Assembly (NCBI RefSeq): GCF_018326265.1
Contig: NZ_AP023360.1
Location: 1,169,501 to 1,233,500 of the forward strand
Length of the DNA: 64,000 nt
Direction of reading: 5' to 3'
Source: Catellatospora sp. IY07-71
GTDB taxonomy: Bacteria > Actinomycetota > Actinomycetes > Mycobacteriales > Micromonosporaceae
Numbering within the stretch: the first letter of the stretch is position 1; the number at the start of each line of letters is the position of its first letter. Shown here piece after piece: positions 25,156 to 33,538 of this stretch. The notes under the pieces were generated by a model. The model did not search any database. It was given only the letters and a program-made list of their open reading frames with translations, and had not been told where the DNA came from. The position numbers and the translations under genes are program-made.

Positions 25156-27198
25156 TCAGTGGCAGCCGCAGGCCGCCATCGCGGCGGGGATCTTGTCGAG
25201 CAGCTCCTGCGCCGGGTACATGCCGATCGGGACCTTGTCGGCGAGCACGGCGAAGGCCAGCAGCCGCCCGTCGGCGGTCTCGACGACGCCGGACAGCGAG
25301 TTCACGCCGTTCAGGGTGCCGCTCTTGGCGCGCACCACGCCGAAGGCGCTGGTGGACTTTCCGAAGCGCTCGGTCATCGTGCCCGACCAGCCGCCGACCG
25401 GCAGGCCGTTGAAGAAGTCGCCGAGCACGGCGCCGTCGCCGTACGCCTTGACCAGCAGGCTGGTGAGGATGCGCGGGGTGAGCTTGTTGCCGGCCGACAT
25501 GCCGGAGCCGTCGTGCAGGGTGCTCTGCGCGGGGTCGAGGCCGAGCTCGGCCACCACCTCCTCCAGCGCCTCGGCGGCGCCGGCGAACGAGGCGGGCTTG
25601 CCCTTGGCTAGGGCGACCTGCCGGGCCAGCGTCTCGGCCAGGGTGTTGTCGCTCTCGATGAGCATCTGCTCGACCTGGCGCAGCAGCGGCGCCGAGCGCA
25701 CCGCGCCCAGCTCGGTGCCTGGGGCGGGCGGCCCGGCGGCCGCGCTCGGCGCGGCCGAGGCGCTGGCGGCGACCTGGCCGCCGCCGCTGCCCGCGGGCGC
25801 CTTACCCTTCGCGACCGCGCTGGTCGGCACGCCGAGCAGCTTCGCGAACGCGTCGCCGGCCGCACGTTCCGGGTCGTTGTAGCGCTCGAACGGGGTCTTG
25901 CGGTCCTTCAGCCCGGTGCGCGCCCCGTTGATCATCAGGGCGGGGATCTTCGAGACGTTGCCCTCCTTGGCCGCGTTCGGCGACCAGGTGGGGGCCGTGA
26001 CCGGACCGGGGAACAGCGAGCCGTCGAGGATCACCTTGGTGATCGGGGTGTCCCCCATCGCCTTCTTGACCTGCGCCGCGAGGTCGTCGAGCTGAGGGGC
26101 GCCCGCGTAGTACTTCTCCTTGGTGACGCCCAGCGTGGCGTCACCGGCGCCGATCAGCACGACCTCGCCCGGGTTCGCCCCGGCCACGACCCGGGTGGTG
26201 ATCCGGTAGTCGGGCCCCCGGGTGGACAGCACGGCCGCGGCCGTGACCAGCTTCGTGTTGGACGCCGGGGTGAGCATCTCGGTGGGCGCCCGCTCGTAGA
26301 GCACCTGCCCCGTCCCGGCGTCGACCACCGACACGCTCACCTGGTCGCCCAGCTGGGTGCCGGTGACCAGCGGATCTAGCAGTATCTTCAGCTGCTGCGG
26401 GTCCGGCAGCGGGGCGTCGGCCAGCTTGGCGAGCACCGGCGCCGCGGCCGGCTCGGCGGGCGGGGCCGCGCTGGGCGTCTCCCAGCCGGGGCTCGCCAGC
26501 AGATCGGACAGTAGGCCGGGTTTCAGCACGGCGACGCCGACCAGGCCCGCGCCGAGCGCCACCACCAGTGTGAGCACCGTCACCAGCACGCCGCGCCTGC
26601 GCTTCCTCGGCTTGCCGGCGGCGCTCCCCTCGGGACGCGCGGGCGGGCGGACGGGGGCGCTCGGGCGGGCGCCCGGCGGCGGACCGGTCACCGCAGGCTG
26701 GGTCTGGGTCGGCTCGTCCTGGCCCGGGGCGCCGTAGCCGTAGCCGGGCGCGCCGCCGTAGGGCTGGGTCTGCGGGTAGCTCTGTCCGTAGGGCTGTGGA
26801 TATCCAGGGTGTCCCATACCCGACTGATGTCCACCGGGGCCGTGGTCGCCCTGTGGATATCCCCCCTGGTCAGGAGTGGTCTGTGGATAGCCGGCGGGAT
26901 TCGGGCCCGGCTGGGGATAACCGCCGTGACCAGGGGCGTTCTGTCCGTACGCACCGTATCCGGGCGCGTACTGCGGGTCATGGGGCGAGCTGTGCACATC
27001 CTGTGGATAACCGCTCGGTCCCGGGCTTGCGGCCTGTGGATAAGACGGTGGATACCCGCCAAGTGCCTGGTCCGCGGGCTGTGGATAACCACTGTGGGGG
27101 TGCCACACCCACTCCCGGCCGCTCCACACCCACTCGCCCGGCGTGGAACCCCCGCCATCTGCGGGTTCGGCCCCGTAGTGTGAACCTTGCCTCCCCAA
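25156..27198 (-). CDS. dacB: D-alanyl-D-alanine carboxypeptidase/endopeptidase (PBP4 type)
   Basis: DacB is an S13 serine peptidase trimming peptidoglycan stem peptides outside the membrane. From TTG 27198 it has 680 residues; the start is uncertain because no ribosome site is seen and in-frame GTGs follow. Residues ~1-190 are a cytoplasmic Gly/Tyr/Pro/Gln-rich tail with repeated GYPQ. A membrane anchor lies near 205-228. The S13 domain has SNTK (~316), SDN (~516) and KSG (~624). The GYPQ repeats use TAT and CCA, codons rare elsewhere here, and create DnaA-box-like 9-mers. It is divergent from ppa, as in Mycobacterium. Confidence 0.92.
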   Translation of the reverse strand: MGRQGSHYGAEPADGGGSTPGEWVWSGREWVWHPHSGYPQPADQALGGYPPSYPQAASPGPSGYPQDVHSSPHDPQYAPGYGAYGQNAPGHGGYPQPGPNPAGYPQTTPDQGGYPQGDHGPGGHQSGMGHPGYPQPYGQSYPQTQPYGGAPGYGYGAPGQDEPTQTQPAVTGPPPGARPSAPVRPPARPEGSAAGKPRKRRRGVLVTVLTLVVALGAGLVGVAVLKPGLLSDLLASPGWETPSAAPPAEPAAAPVLAKLADAPLPDPQQLKILLDPLVTGTQLGDQVSVSVVDAGTGQVLYERAPTEMLTPASNTKLVTAAAVLSTRGPDYRITTRVVAGANPGEVVLIGAGDATLGVTKEKYYAGAPQLDDLAAQVKKAMGDTPITKVILDGSLFPGPVTAPTWSPNAAKEGNVSKIPALMINGARTGLKDRKTPFERYNDPERAAGDAFAKLLGVPTSAVAKGKAPAGSGGGQVAASASAAPSAAAGPPAPGTELGAVRSAPLLRQVEQMLIESDNTLAETLARQVALAKGKPASFAGAAEALEEVVAELGLDPAQSTLHDGSGMSAGNKLTPRILTSLLVKAYGDGAVLGDFFNGLPVGGWSGTMTERFGKSTSAFGVVRAKSGTLNGVNSLSGVVETADGRLLAFAVLADKVPIGMYPAQELLDKIPAAMAACGCH
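26795..27088. repeat. Cluster of DnaA-box-like 9-mers inside dacB
   Basis: Exact TGTGGATAA occurs at 27002-27010, 27035-27043 and 27080-27088. TGTGGATAT lies at 26795-26803 and 26852-26860, TGTGGATAG at 26882-26890 and TGGGGATAA at 26912-26920. All have the same orientation and coincide with (G/S)YPQ codons. Confidence 0.7.
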
Positions 27199-27247
27199 CG
27201 CGGCCCTCCTCCGAAGCCCCGAACCAGCCAGGCGAGACTAACTAAAA

Positions 27248-27265
27248 TTCGCCAACGTCGGCGAA
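27248..27265. promoter_or_regulatory. Operator-like palindrome between dacB and ppa
   Basis: TTCGCC and GGCGAA (27248-27253, 27260-27265) are separated by AACGTC in the 91-base divergent promoter region. It may bind a regulator of either gene; no binding protein is identified. Confidence 0.35.
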
Positions 27266-27289
27266 CTAACAGGCCAATGGGAGTGTGAA

Positions 27290-27784
27290 ATGGATTTCGA
27301 CGTCACGGTTGAGATCCCCAAGGGGCAGCGGAACAAGTACGAGGTCGACCACGAGACCGGGCGCATCCGGCTGGATCGCACCCTTTTCACCTCCACGCAG
27401 TACCCGGCCGACTACGGCTTCATCGAGAACACGCTGGGCGAGGACGGTGACCCGCTCGACGCCCTGGTGCTGGTGCAGGAGCCGACCTTCCCCGGCTGCC
27501 TGATCCGGTGCCGGGCCATCGGCATGTTCCGCATGCGCGACGAGAAGGGCGGCGACGACAAGGTCCTCTGCGTCCCGGCCGACGACCCGCGCCTGGAGCA
27601 CCTGCGTGACATCCATCACGTGGCCGAATTCGACCGCCTGGAGATCCAGCACTTCTTCGAGGTCTACAAGGACCTCGAGCCCGGCAAGAGCGTCGAGGGC
27701 GCGACCTGGGTCGGCCGCACCGAGGCCGAGGCCGAGATCGTGCGCTCGTTCGAGCGCGCCAAGGAAACCCCGCACGAGCACTGA
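27290..27784 (+). CDS. ppa: Inorganic pyrophosphatase
   Basis: Ppa is the soluble family I pyrophosphatase, hydrolysing PPi to drive biosynthetic reactions. The 164-residue protein has the family signature around [11 protein letters not shown], plus the active-site blocks [17 protein letters not shown] and the late [17 protein letters not shown] 27290 has GGGAG six bases upstream. Gene ppa next to divergent dacB is the usual actinobacterial order. A perfect 19-base hairpin follows the stop. Confidence 0.96.
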   Translation: MDFDVTVEIPKGQRNKYEVDHETGRIRLDRTLFTSTQYPADYGFIENTLGEDGDPLDALVLVQEPTFPGCLIRCRAIGMFRMRDEKGGDDKVLCVPADDPRLEHLRDIHHVAEFDRLEIQHFFEVYKDLEPGKSVEGATWVGRTEAEAEIVRSFERAKETPHEH

Positions 27785-27792
27785 CGCGGGCT

Positions 27793-27834
27793 ATACGCGA
27801 AAGGGCCGCCCGTCGGGGCGGCCCTTTCGCGTAT
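27793..27834 (+). terminator. Perfect 19-bp hairpin terminator after ppa
   Basis: Arms 27793-27811 and 27816-27834 are fully complementary around a GTCG loop, nine bases after the ppa stop. The right arm includes CCCTTT. This is a strong structure and probably acts as a terminator in both directions. Confidence 0.8.
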
Positions 27835-27840
27835 CCGTTC

Positions 27841-27900
27841 GCAGTTTCGGGGAAACTGCGCCTTCGGCTCGCCCGACGGCTGCACTTTCCCCGAAACTGC
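27841..27900. repeat. 60-base inverted-repeat element, copy 1
   Basis: Arm 27841-27859 (GCAGTTTCGGGGAAACTGC, itself palindromic) and arm 27882-27900 (GCACTTTCCCCGAAACTGC) are inverted, with a 22-base centre. A copy with the same geometry is at 37485-37544. It lies between the ppa terminator and the eccC stop. Confidence 0.65.
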
Positions 27901-27906
27901 AAGCGG

Positions 27907-30900
27907 TCAGTACGCCGGCAGCTCCGCGAGCTGGACGAGCCGGCCGCCGCGGCGGGTGATGAGGCGGCCGCGGCCGGGAGGCATGCGCTCGTACTTGATG
28001 CGGGCGCCGAACGGGGCGGTCGCGCTGCTCTCCGCCGACAGCATCAGGAACGGCGCACCCGCCGAGGCCAGCCTCGTCAGCGCCACGTCGCTCGACGAGC
28101 GGTAGCCGCCCCAGTTCGCGTTGGACGACGTGATCAGGTGCAGACCGACGTCGCGGGCCTGGAACAGGAACTCGCTCAGCGGCTCCAGCGGGTGGCCCAT
28201 CGACGCCCCGACCACGATGTCGTAGTCGTCGATGATCAGGAAGAACTCGCCGCGCCCGGCCAGCCAGGGCCGCCGCGGGATGTCCTGCGGGCGCACGTCG
28301 TCCGGCGGGCGCCGCTCGTCCATCTTCTGCCGGATCGCCTCGGCGTAGTCGCGCAGCTGGGCGGGGTTGCTCAGGTACGCGAGCTGGTGCTCGGTGGTCA
28401 CCGCGCCGAGCAGGCTGCGCTTCGGGTCCATGATGATCATCTTTGCCTGGTCCGGCGTGTACCGGCGGGCGATCGAGGTGGCGATCTGCCGCAGCAGGGT
28501 CGACTTGCCGCTCTCGCTCTCCCCGAACGCGCTGAGGTGCACGTCGGCGAAGAAGTCGACGGTCGCCGGGGTCAGGTCGTCGGCGATGCCGATCGGCAGC
28601 GTCCACTCCCCGCCCGTCTCCAGGTTCATCCGCTCGTACGCGTACACCGTGGGCAGCATGCGCACCCGCGGCGCGGGCTGGCCCGTCCAGTGCTTCGTGA
28701 TGTGCTGCAGCAGCGCGTCGCGGTCGCCGACGGCGTCCATGTCCGGCCGCAGCGCCAGCGTGAACAGGCCGTCCACGGTGACACCGAACCCGGGGCGGGC
28801 CGGCACCTGCGGGGCGATCTTGCGGACCCGGCAGATGCTGTCGCTGGCGTCGCCCAGCTTCAGCTCCAGCTTGCTGCCGAACTGGTCGGCGATCGCGGGC
28901 CGGAAGTCGCGCCAGCGCAGCGTGGAGGCGATCAGGTGCACGCCGTACGCCAGGCCCCGGGTGGCGAAGTCGGTGAGCACCGGCTCCAGGTCGTCGTAGT
29001 TCTCGCGCAGCGTGGTCCAGCCGTCCACGACCAGGAACACGTCGCCGTACGGGTCGTCGGTGAACCGGCCCGCCGCGCGCAGCCTGCGGTAGGCCGCCAT
29101 CGACTCGATGCCGTGCTCGGCGAACCGGGCCTCGCGGGCGTTGAGCAGCTGCGCCACCTCGCTCACGGTGCGCCGCACCATCAGCGCGTCCTGCCGGCCC
29201 GCGACGCCGCCGACGTGCGGCAGGTCGCGCAGCGCGCCCAGCGAGCCGCCGCCGAAGTCCAGGCAGTACACCTGCACCTCCTGCGGGGTGTGGGTGAGCG
29301 CCAGGCCGGTGATGATGGTGCGCAGCAGCGTGGACTTGCCGCTCTGGCCGCCGCCCGCGAGCGCCACGTGCCCCGCCGCGCCGTCGGCCAGCCGCAGCCA
29401 CTGCAGGTCGCGCAGCTGCTGGGCGGGCTTGTCGATGATGGCGACCGGCACCCGCAGCGCGCCGCGCAGCTCCGGGTTGGCGACGGTGAGGCCCCGGCCC
29501 TCGACCAGGCCGAGCTGCCCGAAGGCGAGGTCCAGCGGGTCGGAGATGTCCAGCGGCGGCAGCCACACCTGGTGCGCGGGCGGGCCCTGGCCCACCATGC
29601 GCTCGATCATGACGTCCATCAGGCTCTCGCCCGGCTTGACGTCCCAGTTGACCTCGGGCTCGGCGTTGGCGGGCTTCTTCGGCACCGGCACGAAGTGGTT
29701 GCTGAAGTCGTACACGACCTGGCGGCCGTCGTCCTTGCGGCGGGTCGCGGTCTCCCCCGCCCGCTTGAACGAGCCGGACACGTACGCGCCCTTGAACCGC
29801 TGCAGCGGCTCCGAGCCGAACTTCAGGTAGCCGTGGCCGGGCGCCTTGGGCAGGTCGTACGCGTCGCCGACGCCGAGCACCGCGCGCGACTCCATCGCGG
29901 AGAAGGTGCGCAGGCCGATCCGGTACGACAGGTGCGTGTCCAGGCCGCGCAGCCGGCCCTCCTCCAGCCGCTGGCTGGCCAGCAGCAGGTGCATGCCGAT
30001 GGACCGGCCGACCCGGCCGATCTGCACGAAGATCTCGATGAAGTCCGGGTTGGCGGTGAGCAGCTCGGAGAACTCGTCGCAGACGATGAACAGCGAGGCC
30101 AGCGGGGCGATCGCGGCGCCGCCCGCGCGCGCCTTCTCGTAGTCCTTGAGGTTGGCGAAGTTGCCCGCCGCCCGCAGCAGCTCCTGGCGGCGCAGCACCT
30201 CGCCGGTGATCGCGTCGCCCATGCGGTTGACCAGGTGGCTCTCGCCCTCCAGGTTGGTGATGACCGCGGAGGTGTGCGGCAGCCGGTCCAGCGAGGCGAA
30301 CGTCGCGCCGCCCTTGAAGTCGACCAGCACGAAGTTGAGCTGCTCCGACGAGTGCGTCGCGGCCAGGCCGAGCACCATCGTGCGCAGCAGCTCGGACTTG
30401 CCGGAGCCGGTCGCGCCGACGAGCAGGCCGTGCGGGCCCATGCCGTCCTGCGCCGACTCCTTGATGTCCAGCTCGACCGGCGAGCCGTCCGGGCCCACGC
30501 CCAGCGGCGTGCGCAGCATGTTGCGGCTGCTGCGCGGCGACCATCCGTACGCCACGTCGAAGCGCTCCGGGTCGGGGATGCCGAGCAGGTCGGCCAGGCC
30601 CTTCTCGGTGGTCATCGCGGTGGAGCTGGTGACCGTGGTGGCGGACAGCCGCAGCGGGGCCAGCCGCCGGGCCAGCGCCTCGGCCTCGACGACGCCGAGC
30701 CGGTCCGCCGCGCCGACCTCGGCGACGGAGGTCGCGGTGGTGGTGTGCAGCTCGCGCTCGCGGCCGCGCACTTCGAGCGTCAGCATGCCGCGCTCCAGCA
30801 GGCGCGGCGGCGCGGTGTCCAGGTCCAGGATGGTCATCCCGGACAGGCCCTCCGGCACGGCCAGCAGGTTCGCCCCGGCCATGTCGGCGCCGTCGAGCAC

Positions 30901-31905
30901 CACGACCACGTGCGGGCCCGCGCCCTCGCTGCCGCCGAACCGGGGCCGCCCGGCGAGCAGCTCGGTCAGCAGCTCCTCCAGCTCGGGGGCGGAGGTGGCG
31001 TAGAGGCGCATCGGGCCGAGCGCGTCGACCCGGCTCGGGTGCTGGTGGTGCGGCAGCCACTTGGCCCAGTCCCAGGCGTCGCGGCGGTAGGACGAGCCGC
31101 ACACCGCGATGACCAGGTCGTCCGGGGCGTGGAACACGGCGAGCTGGGCCAGCATCGCGCGGGCCAGGCCGTGCGCGTCCGAGCCGTCACGGTGGTCGCG
31201 CTCGCCCGAGCTGGTGTACATCCCCTCGGTGCGCGGTGCGGCGTCGCCGCGCAGGAACACCCGGCCGAAGCCGCGCATGGACAGCGCCACCGGCAGGTCC
31301 GGCACGACGGAGTACGCGTCCAGGAAGCGCCGCAGCGCCCCGGCCGTCATCGGCTCCAGCTCCTCCAGCGGCCGGGTCTCCGGCGGCACCAGGGGCGTGG
31401 CCAGCGACTGCGGGCCGATGCCCACGCGCACGATGCCGAAGTCGGGGTCGTGCCCGCGGCGCTCCCAGAGCCGGTGGCTGTCCACCGTGGACCACAGCCG
31501 CTGCGGGTCGGGGTGGCGGTAGAACAGGCCGGTGCGCTGCGCCTGCACCGCCTGGCGGGCGCGCCGCCGCAGGCTGGCGAGGTGGCGCAGGTATTCGCGG
31601 CGGGCCGCCATCATCTCGGCCTTCTTCGGCTGGCCGGCGCCGTTCATCAGGCTCGCGGCGATCATGCCGAGGCTGGACACGCCCATCATGCCGCCGGCCA
31701 GATAGGACATCTTGTCGCCCTGGCCGCGGCCCACCATCATCGCCATGCCCAGGCCGCTGCCCAGCATCGGCAGGATCATCATGGCCTGCTGCCAGCGCCC
31801 GCCCGCGGCCTGCGGAATCTCCGGCGGCGCGTCGATGACGAGTTCCCCCGCCGGGATCTCCGGTGCGGGGCGACGTGGCGCCCGCTTGACGATCACCGTA
31901 CCCAT
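27907..31905 (-). CDS. eccC: Type VII secretion ATPase EccC
   Basis: EccC is the FtsK/SpoIIIE-type motor of ESX secretion, binding substrate signal sequences and powering export. ATG 31905 gives the typical MGTVIVKRAPRRPAPEIP start; the frame reaches 31929. The 1332-residue protein has two membrane helices (~45-95) and three ATPase domains with P-loops GATGSGKS (~498), GGQSGKST (~851) and ESESGKST (~1130), so EccCa and EccCb are fused as in non-split orthologues. It is divergent from eccD, with about 140 bases between starts. No esx, eccB or eccE gene lies nearby. Confidence 0.93.
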   Translation of the reverse strand: MGTVIVKRAPRRPAPEIPAGELVIDAPPEIPQAAGGRWQQAMMILPMLGSGLGMAMMVGRGQGDKMSYLAGGMMGVSSLGMIAASLMNGAGQPKKAEMMAARREYLRHLASLRRRARQAVQAQRTGLFYRHPDPQRLWSTVDSHRLWERRGHDPDFGIVRVGIGPQSLATPLVPPETRPLEELEPMTAGALRRFLDAYSVVPDLPVALSMRGFGRVFLRGDAAPRTEGMYTSSGERDHRDGSDAHGLARAMLAQLAVFHAPDDLVIAVCGSSYRRDAWDWAKWLPHHQHPSRVDALGPMRLYATSAPELEELLTELLAGRPRFGGSEGAGPHVVVVLDGADMAGANLLAVPEGLSGMTILDLDTAPPRLLERGMLTLEVRGRERELHTTTATSVAEVGAADRLGVVEAEALARRLAPLRLSATTVTSSTAMTTEKGLADLLGIPDPERFDVAYGWSPRSSRNMLRTPLGVGPDGSPVELDIKESAQDGMGPHGLLVGATGSGKSELLRTMVLGLAATHSSEQLNFVLVDFKGGATFASLDRLPHTSAVITNLEGESHLVNRMGDAITGEVLRRQELLRAAGNFANLKDYEKARAGGAAIAPLASLFIVCDEFSELLTANPDFIEIFVQIGRVGRSIGMHLLLASQRLEEGRLRGLDTHLSYRIGLRTFSAMESRAVLGVGDAYDLPKAPGHGYLKFGSEPLQRFKGAYVSGSFKRAGETATRRKDDGRQVVYDFSNHFVPVPKKPANAEPEVNWDVKPGESLMDVMIERMVGQGPPAHQVWLPPLDISDPLDLAFGQLGLVEGRGLTVANPELRGALRVPVAIIDKPAQQLRDLQWLRLADGAAGHVALAGGGQSGKSTLLRTIITGLALTHTPQEVQVYCLDFGGGSLGALRDLPHVGGVAGRQDALMVRRTVSEVAQLLNAREARFAEHGIESMAAYRRLRAAGRFTDDPYGDVFLVVDGWTTLRENYDDLEPVLTDFATRGLAYGVHLIASTLRWRDFRPAIADQFGSKLELKLGDASDSICRVRKIAPQVPARPGFGVTVDGLFTLALRPDMDAVGDRDALLQHITKHWTGQPAPRVRMLPTVYAYERMNLETGGEWTLPIGIADDLTPATVDFFADVHLSAFGESESGKSTLLRQIATSIARRYTPDQAKMIIMDPKRSLLGAVTTEHQLAYLSNPAQLRDYAEAIRQKMDERRPPDDVRPQDIPRRPWLAGRGEFFLIIDDYDIVVGASMGHPLEPLSEFLFQARDVGLHLITSSNANWGGYRSSSDVALTRLASAGAPFLMLSAESSATAPFGARIKYERMPPGRGRLITRRGGRLVQLAELPAY

Positions 31906-32045
31906 AGCGATTGCCCTCCCCACGACCATCGACCGCCCGTCATGCTAAGTCATGTGAGAACCGCCCGCGTTCGGCCGCCTGTGACAAACATGTCCGCGAT
32001 CGATGCGGGGTGACGCGTTCCTCCGGAACGTGGTAGACGTACCGG

Positions 32046-33491
32046 GTGAGCTACCCCGCCGCGACGACCGCGTCCCCCACCGGCCTGGCCCGCATCTCGC
32101 TGCAGACGCCGCAGCGCCGCGTCGACGTGGCGCTGCCCGAGCAGGTGACGCTGGCGGATCTGCTGCCCGACCTGCTGCGCCACGCCGGGGTCGGCCTGGC
32201 CGACGACGGCGAGCAGCACGGCGGCTGGGTGCTGCGCCGCACCGACGGCAGCCCGCTCGCCGAAGGCATGTCGCTGCAGCAGCAGTCGGTGCGCGACGGT
32301 GAGATCCTGCACCTGGTGCCGGCCCAGGAACACTGGCCCGAGCTGGAGTACGACGACGTCGTCGAGGCGATCGCCGAGGGCGCGCGCCGCCGGGGCACCC
32401 TGTGGACGCCCGCGGCGACGCGGATGTCCACCCTGGTCGGTTCCGGCATCCTGCTCGCCGCGGGCGTGCTGTCGCTGGTGCACGGCGGTCCGCAGTGGAC
32501 GCCGGGCGGATACCTCGGGCTGACCGTGGCGGTGCTGCTGCTGGTCGGCGGCGTGCTGGCGTCGCGGGCGTACGGCGACGGCGTCACCGGCAGCGCCCTG
32601 GCCGGCTTCGCGCTGCCGTACGCGTTCGCGGGCGGCGCGCTGGTGCTCGGCGGCGCGGAGGGCGGCCCGGCGCCGCTGGCCCCGTGGCTCGGCGAGCCGC
32701 AACTGCTGGTCGGCTGCGTGGCGGTGCTGCTGTTCGCGATGCTCGGCGCGGCCGGTGTCGGCCACGGGCTGCGCATCTTCACCGCCGGTGGCACGGCGGG
32801 CCTGCTCGGCGCGCTGACCGCGCTGCTCGGCGGGCTCGGCGCGGCCGGCGCCGCGGCGGTCCTGGTGAGCGCGCTGGTGTGCGGCATCGGCCTGGTGCCG
32901 GTGCTGGCCATCCGGTTCGGCAAGGTGCCGGTGCCGTCGGTCACCCCGCCGCGCGGCCCGGCCGGCGAGAACGCCTTCGCGGCCGTGCCGGCCAACCGGG
33001 GCGCCTCGGACCTGCCCGACCGCTCCCGCGTCTTCGCCGCCGTGGCCCGCTCCGAGGAGCTGCTCACCGGCATGCTCATCGGGTACGCCGTGCTGACCGG
33101 CGCGGCCGGGCTGATCCTGGTCGGCTCGGGCGGCACCGCGGGCCGGGTGCTGGTCGCGGTGTGCGCGACGGCGCTGCTGCTGCGCTCGCGGCTGTTCGTC
33201 ACGGTCCGGCAGCGGGTGCCGCTGGTGATCGCGGGCCTGTTCGGCTGGGTGCTGCTGCTGGGCGCGGCGGTCTTCCTCACCGACGGCGGCACCCGGGCCT
33301 TCTTCGCGGTCGGCACCGTGGTGCTCGCGATGATCATCGCGCTGGCCGGGCAGACCTGGTCCCGTAAGGCCCCCTCGCCGTACGTCGGCCGCGCCGCCGA
33401 CCTGTTCGACCTGCTCGTCGTCGTCTCGGTGGTGCCGGTCGCGGCCTGGGTGCTCGGGGTCTACGGCATGATCCAGGGCTGGGCCGCATAG
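32046..33491 (+). CDS. eccD: Type VII secretion membrane protein EccD
   Basis: EccD is the polytopic channel component of ESX complexes. The 481-residue protein begins at GTG 32046. Residues ~10-95 resemble a ubiquitin-like (YukD) domain, with GDGEI-type turns (SVRDGEILHLVP). From ~130 onward there are about ten or eleven hydrophobic helices. Orientation and order (eccD then mycP on the plus strand, eccC divergent) are compatible with an ESX locus but the cluster is reduced. It probably assembles with the adjacent EccC; partners EccB and EccE must be encoded elsewhere or be absent. Confidence 0.88.
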   Translation: MSYPAATTASPTGLARISLQTPQRRVDVALPEQVTLADLLPDLLRHAGVGLADDGEQHGGWVLRRTDGSPLAEGMSLQQQSVRDGEILHLVPAQEHWPELEYDDVVEAIAEGARRRGTLWTPAATRMSTLVGSGILLAAGVLSLVHGGPQWTPGGYLGLTVAVLLLVGGVLASRAYGDGVTGSALAGFALPYAFAGGALVLGGAEGGPAPLAPWLGEPQLLVGCVAVLLFAMLGAAGVGHGLRIFTAGGTAGLLGALTALLGGLGAAGAAAVLVSALVCGIGLVPVLAIRFGKVPVPSVTPPRGPAGENAFAAVPANRGASDLPDRSRVFAAVARSEELLTGMLIGYAVLTGAAGLILVGSGGTAGRVLVAVCATALLLRSRLFVTVRQRVPLVIAGLFGWVLLLGAAVFLTDGGTRAFFAVGTVVLAMIIALAGQTWSRKAPSPYVGRAADLFDLLVVVSVVPVAAWVLGVYGMIQGWAA

Positions 33492-33538
33492 CCGGGTTTC
33501 TTTGCCCGCGCGGGTGAGCGTGTGAGAATGGCGGAACT

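Noticed and set aside
26795-27088. Replication origin (oriC) at the DnaA-box cluster
   Set aside because: The boxes are inside a coding gene with one orientation; no dnaA, dnaN or AT-rich unwinding region is present.
28138-32013. A 1291-codon plus-strand open frame opposite eccC
   Set aside because: It is a shadow of eccC in a GC-rich genome; low-complexity product without motifs.
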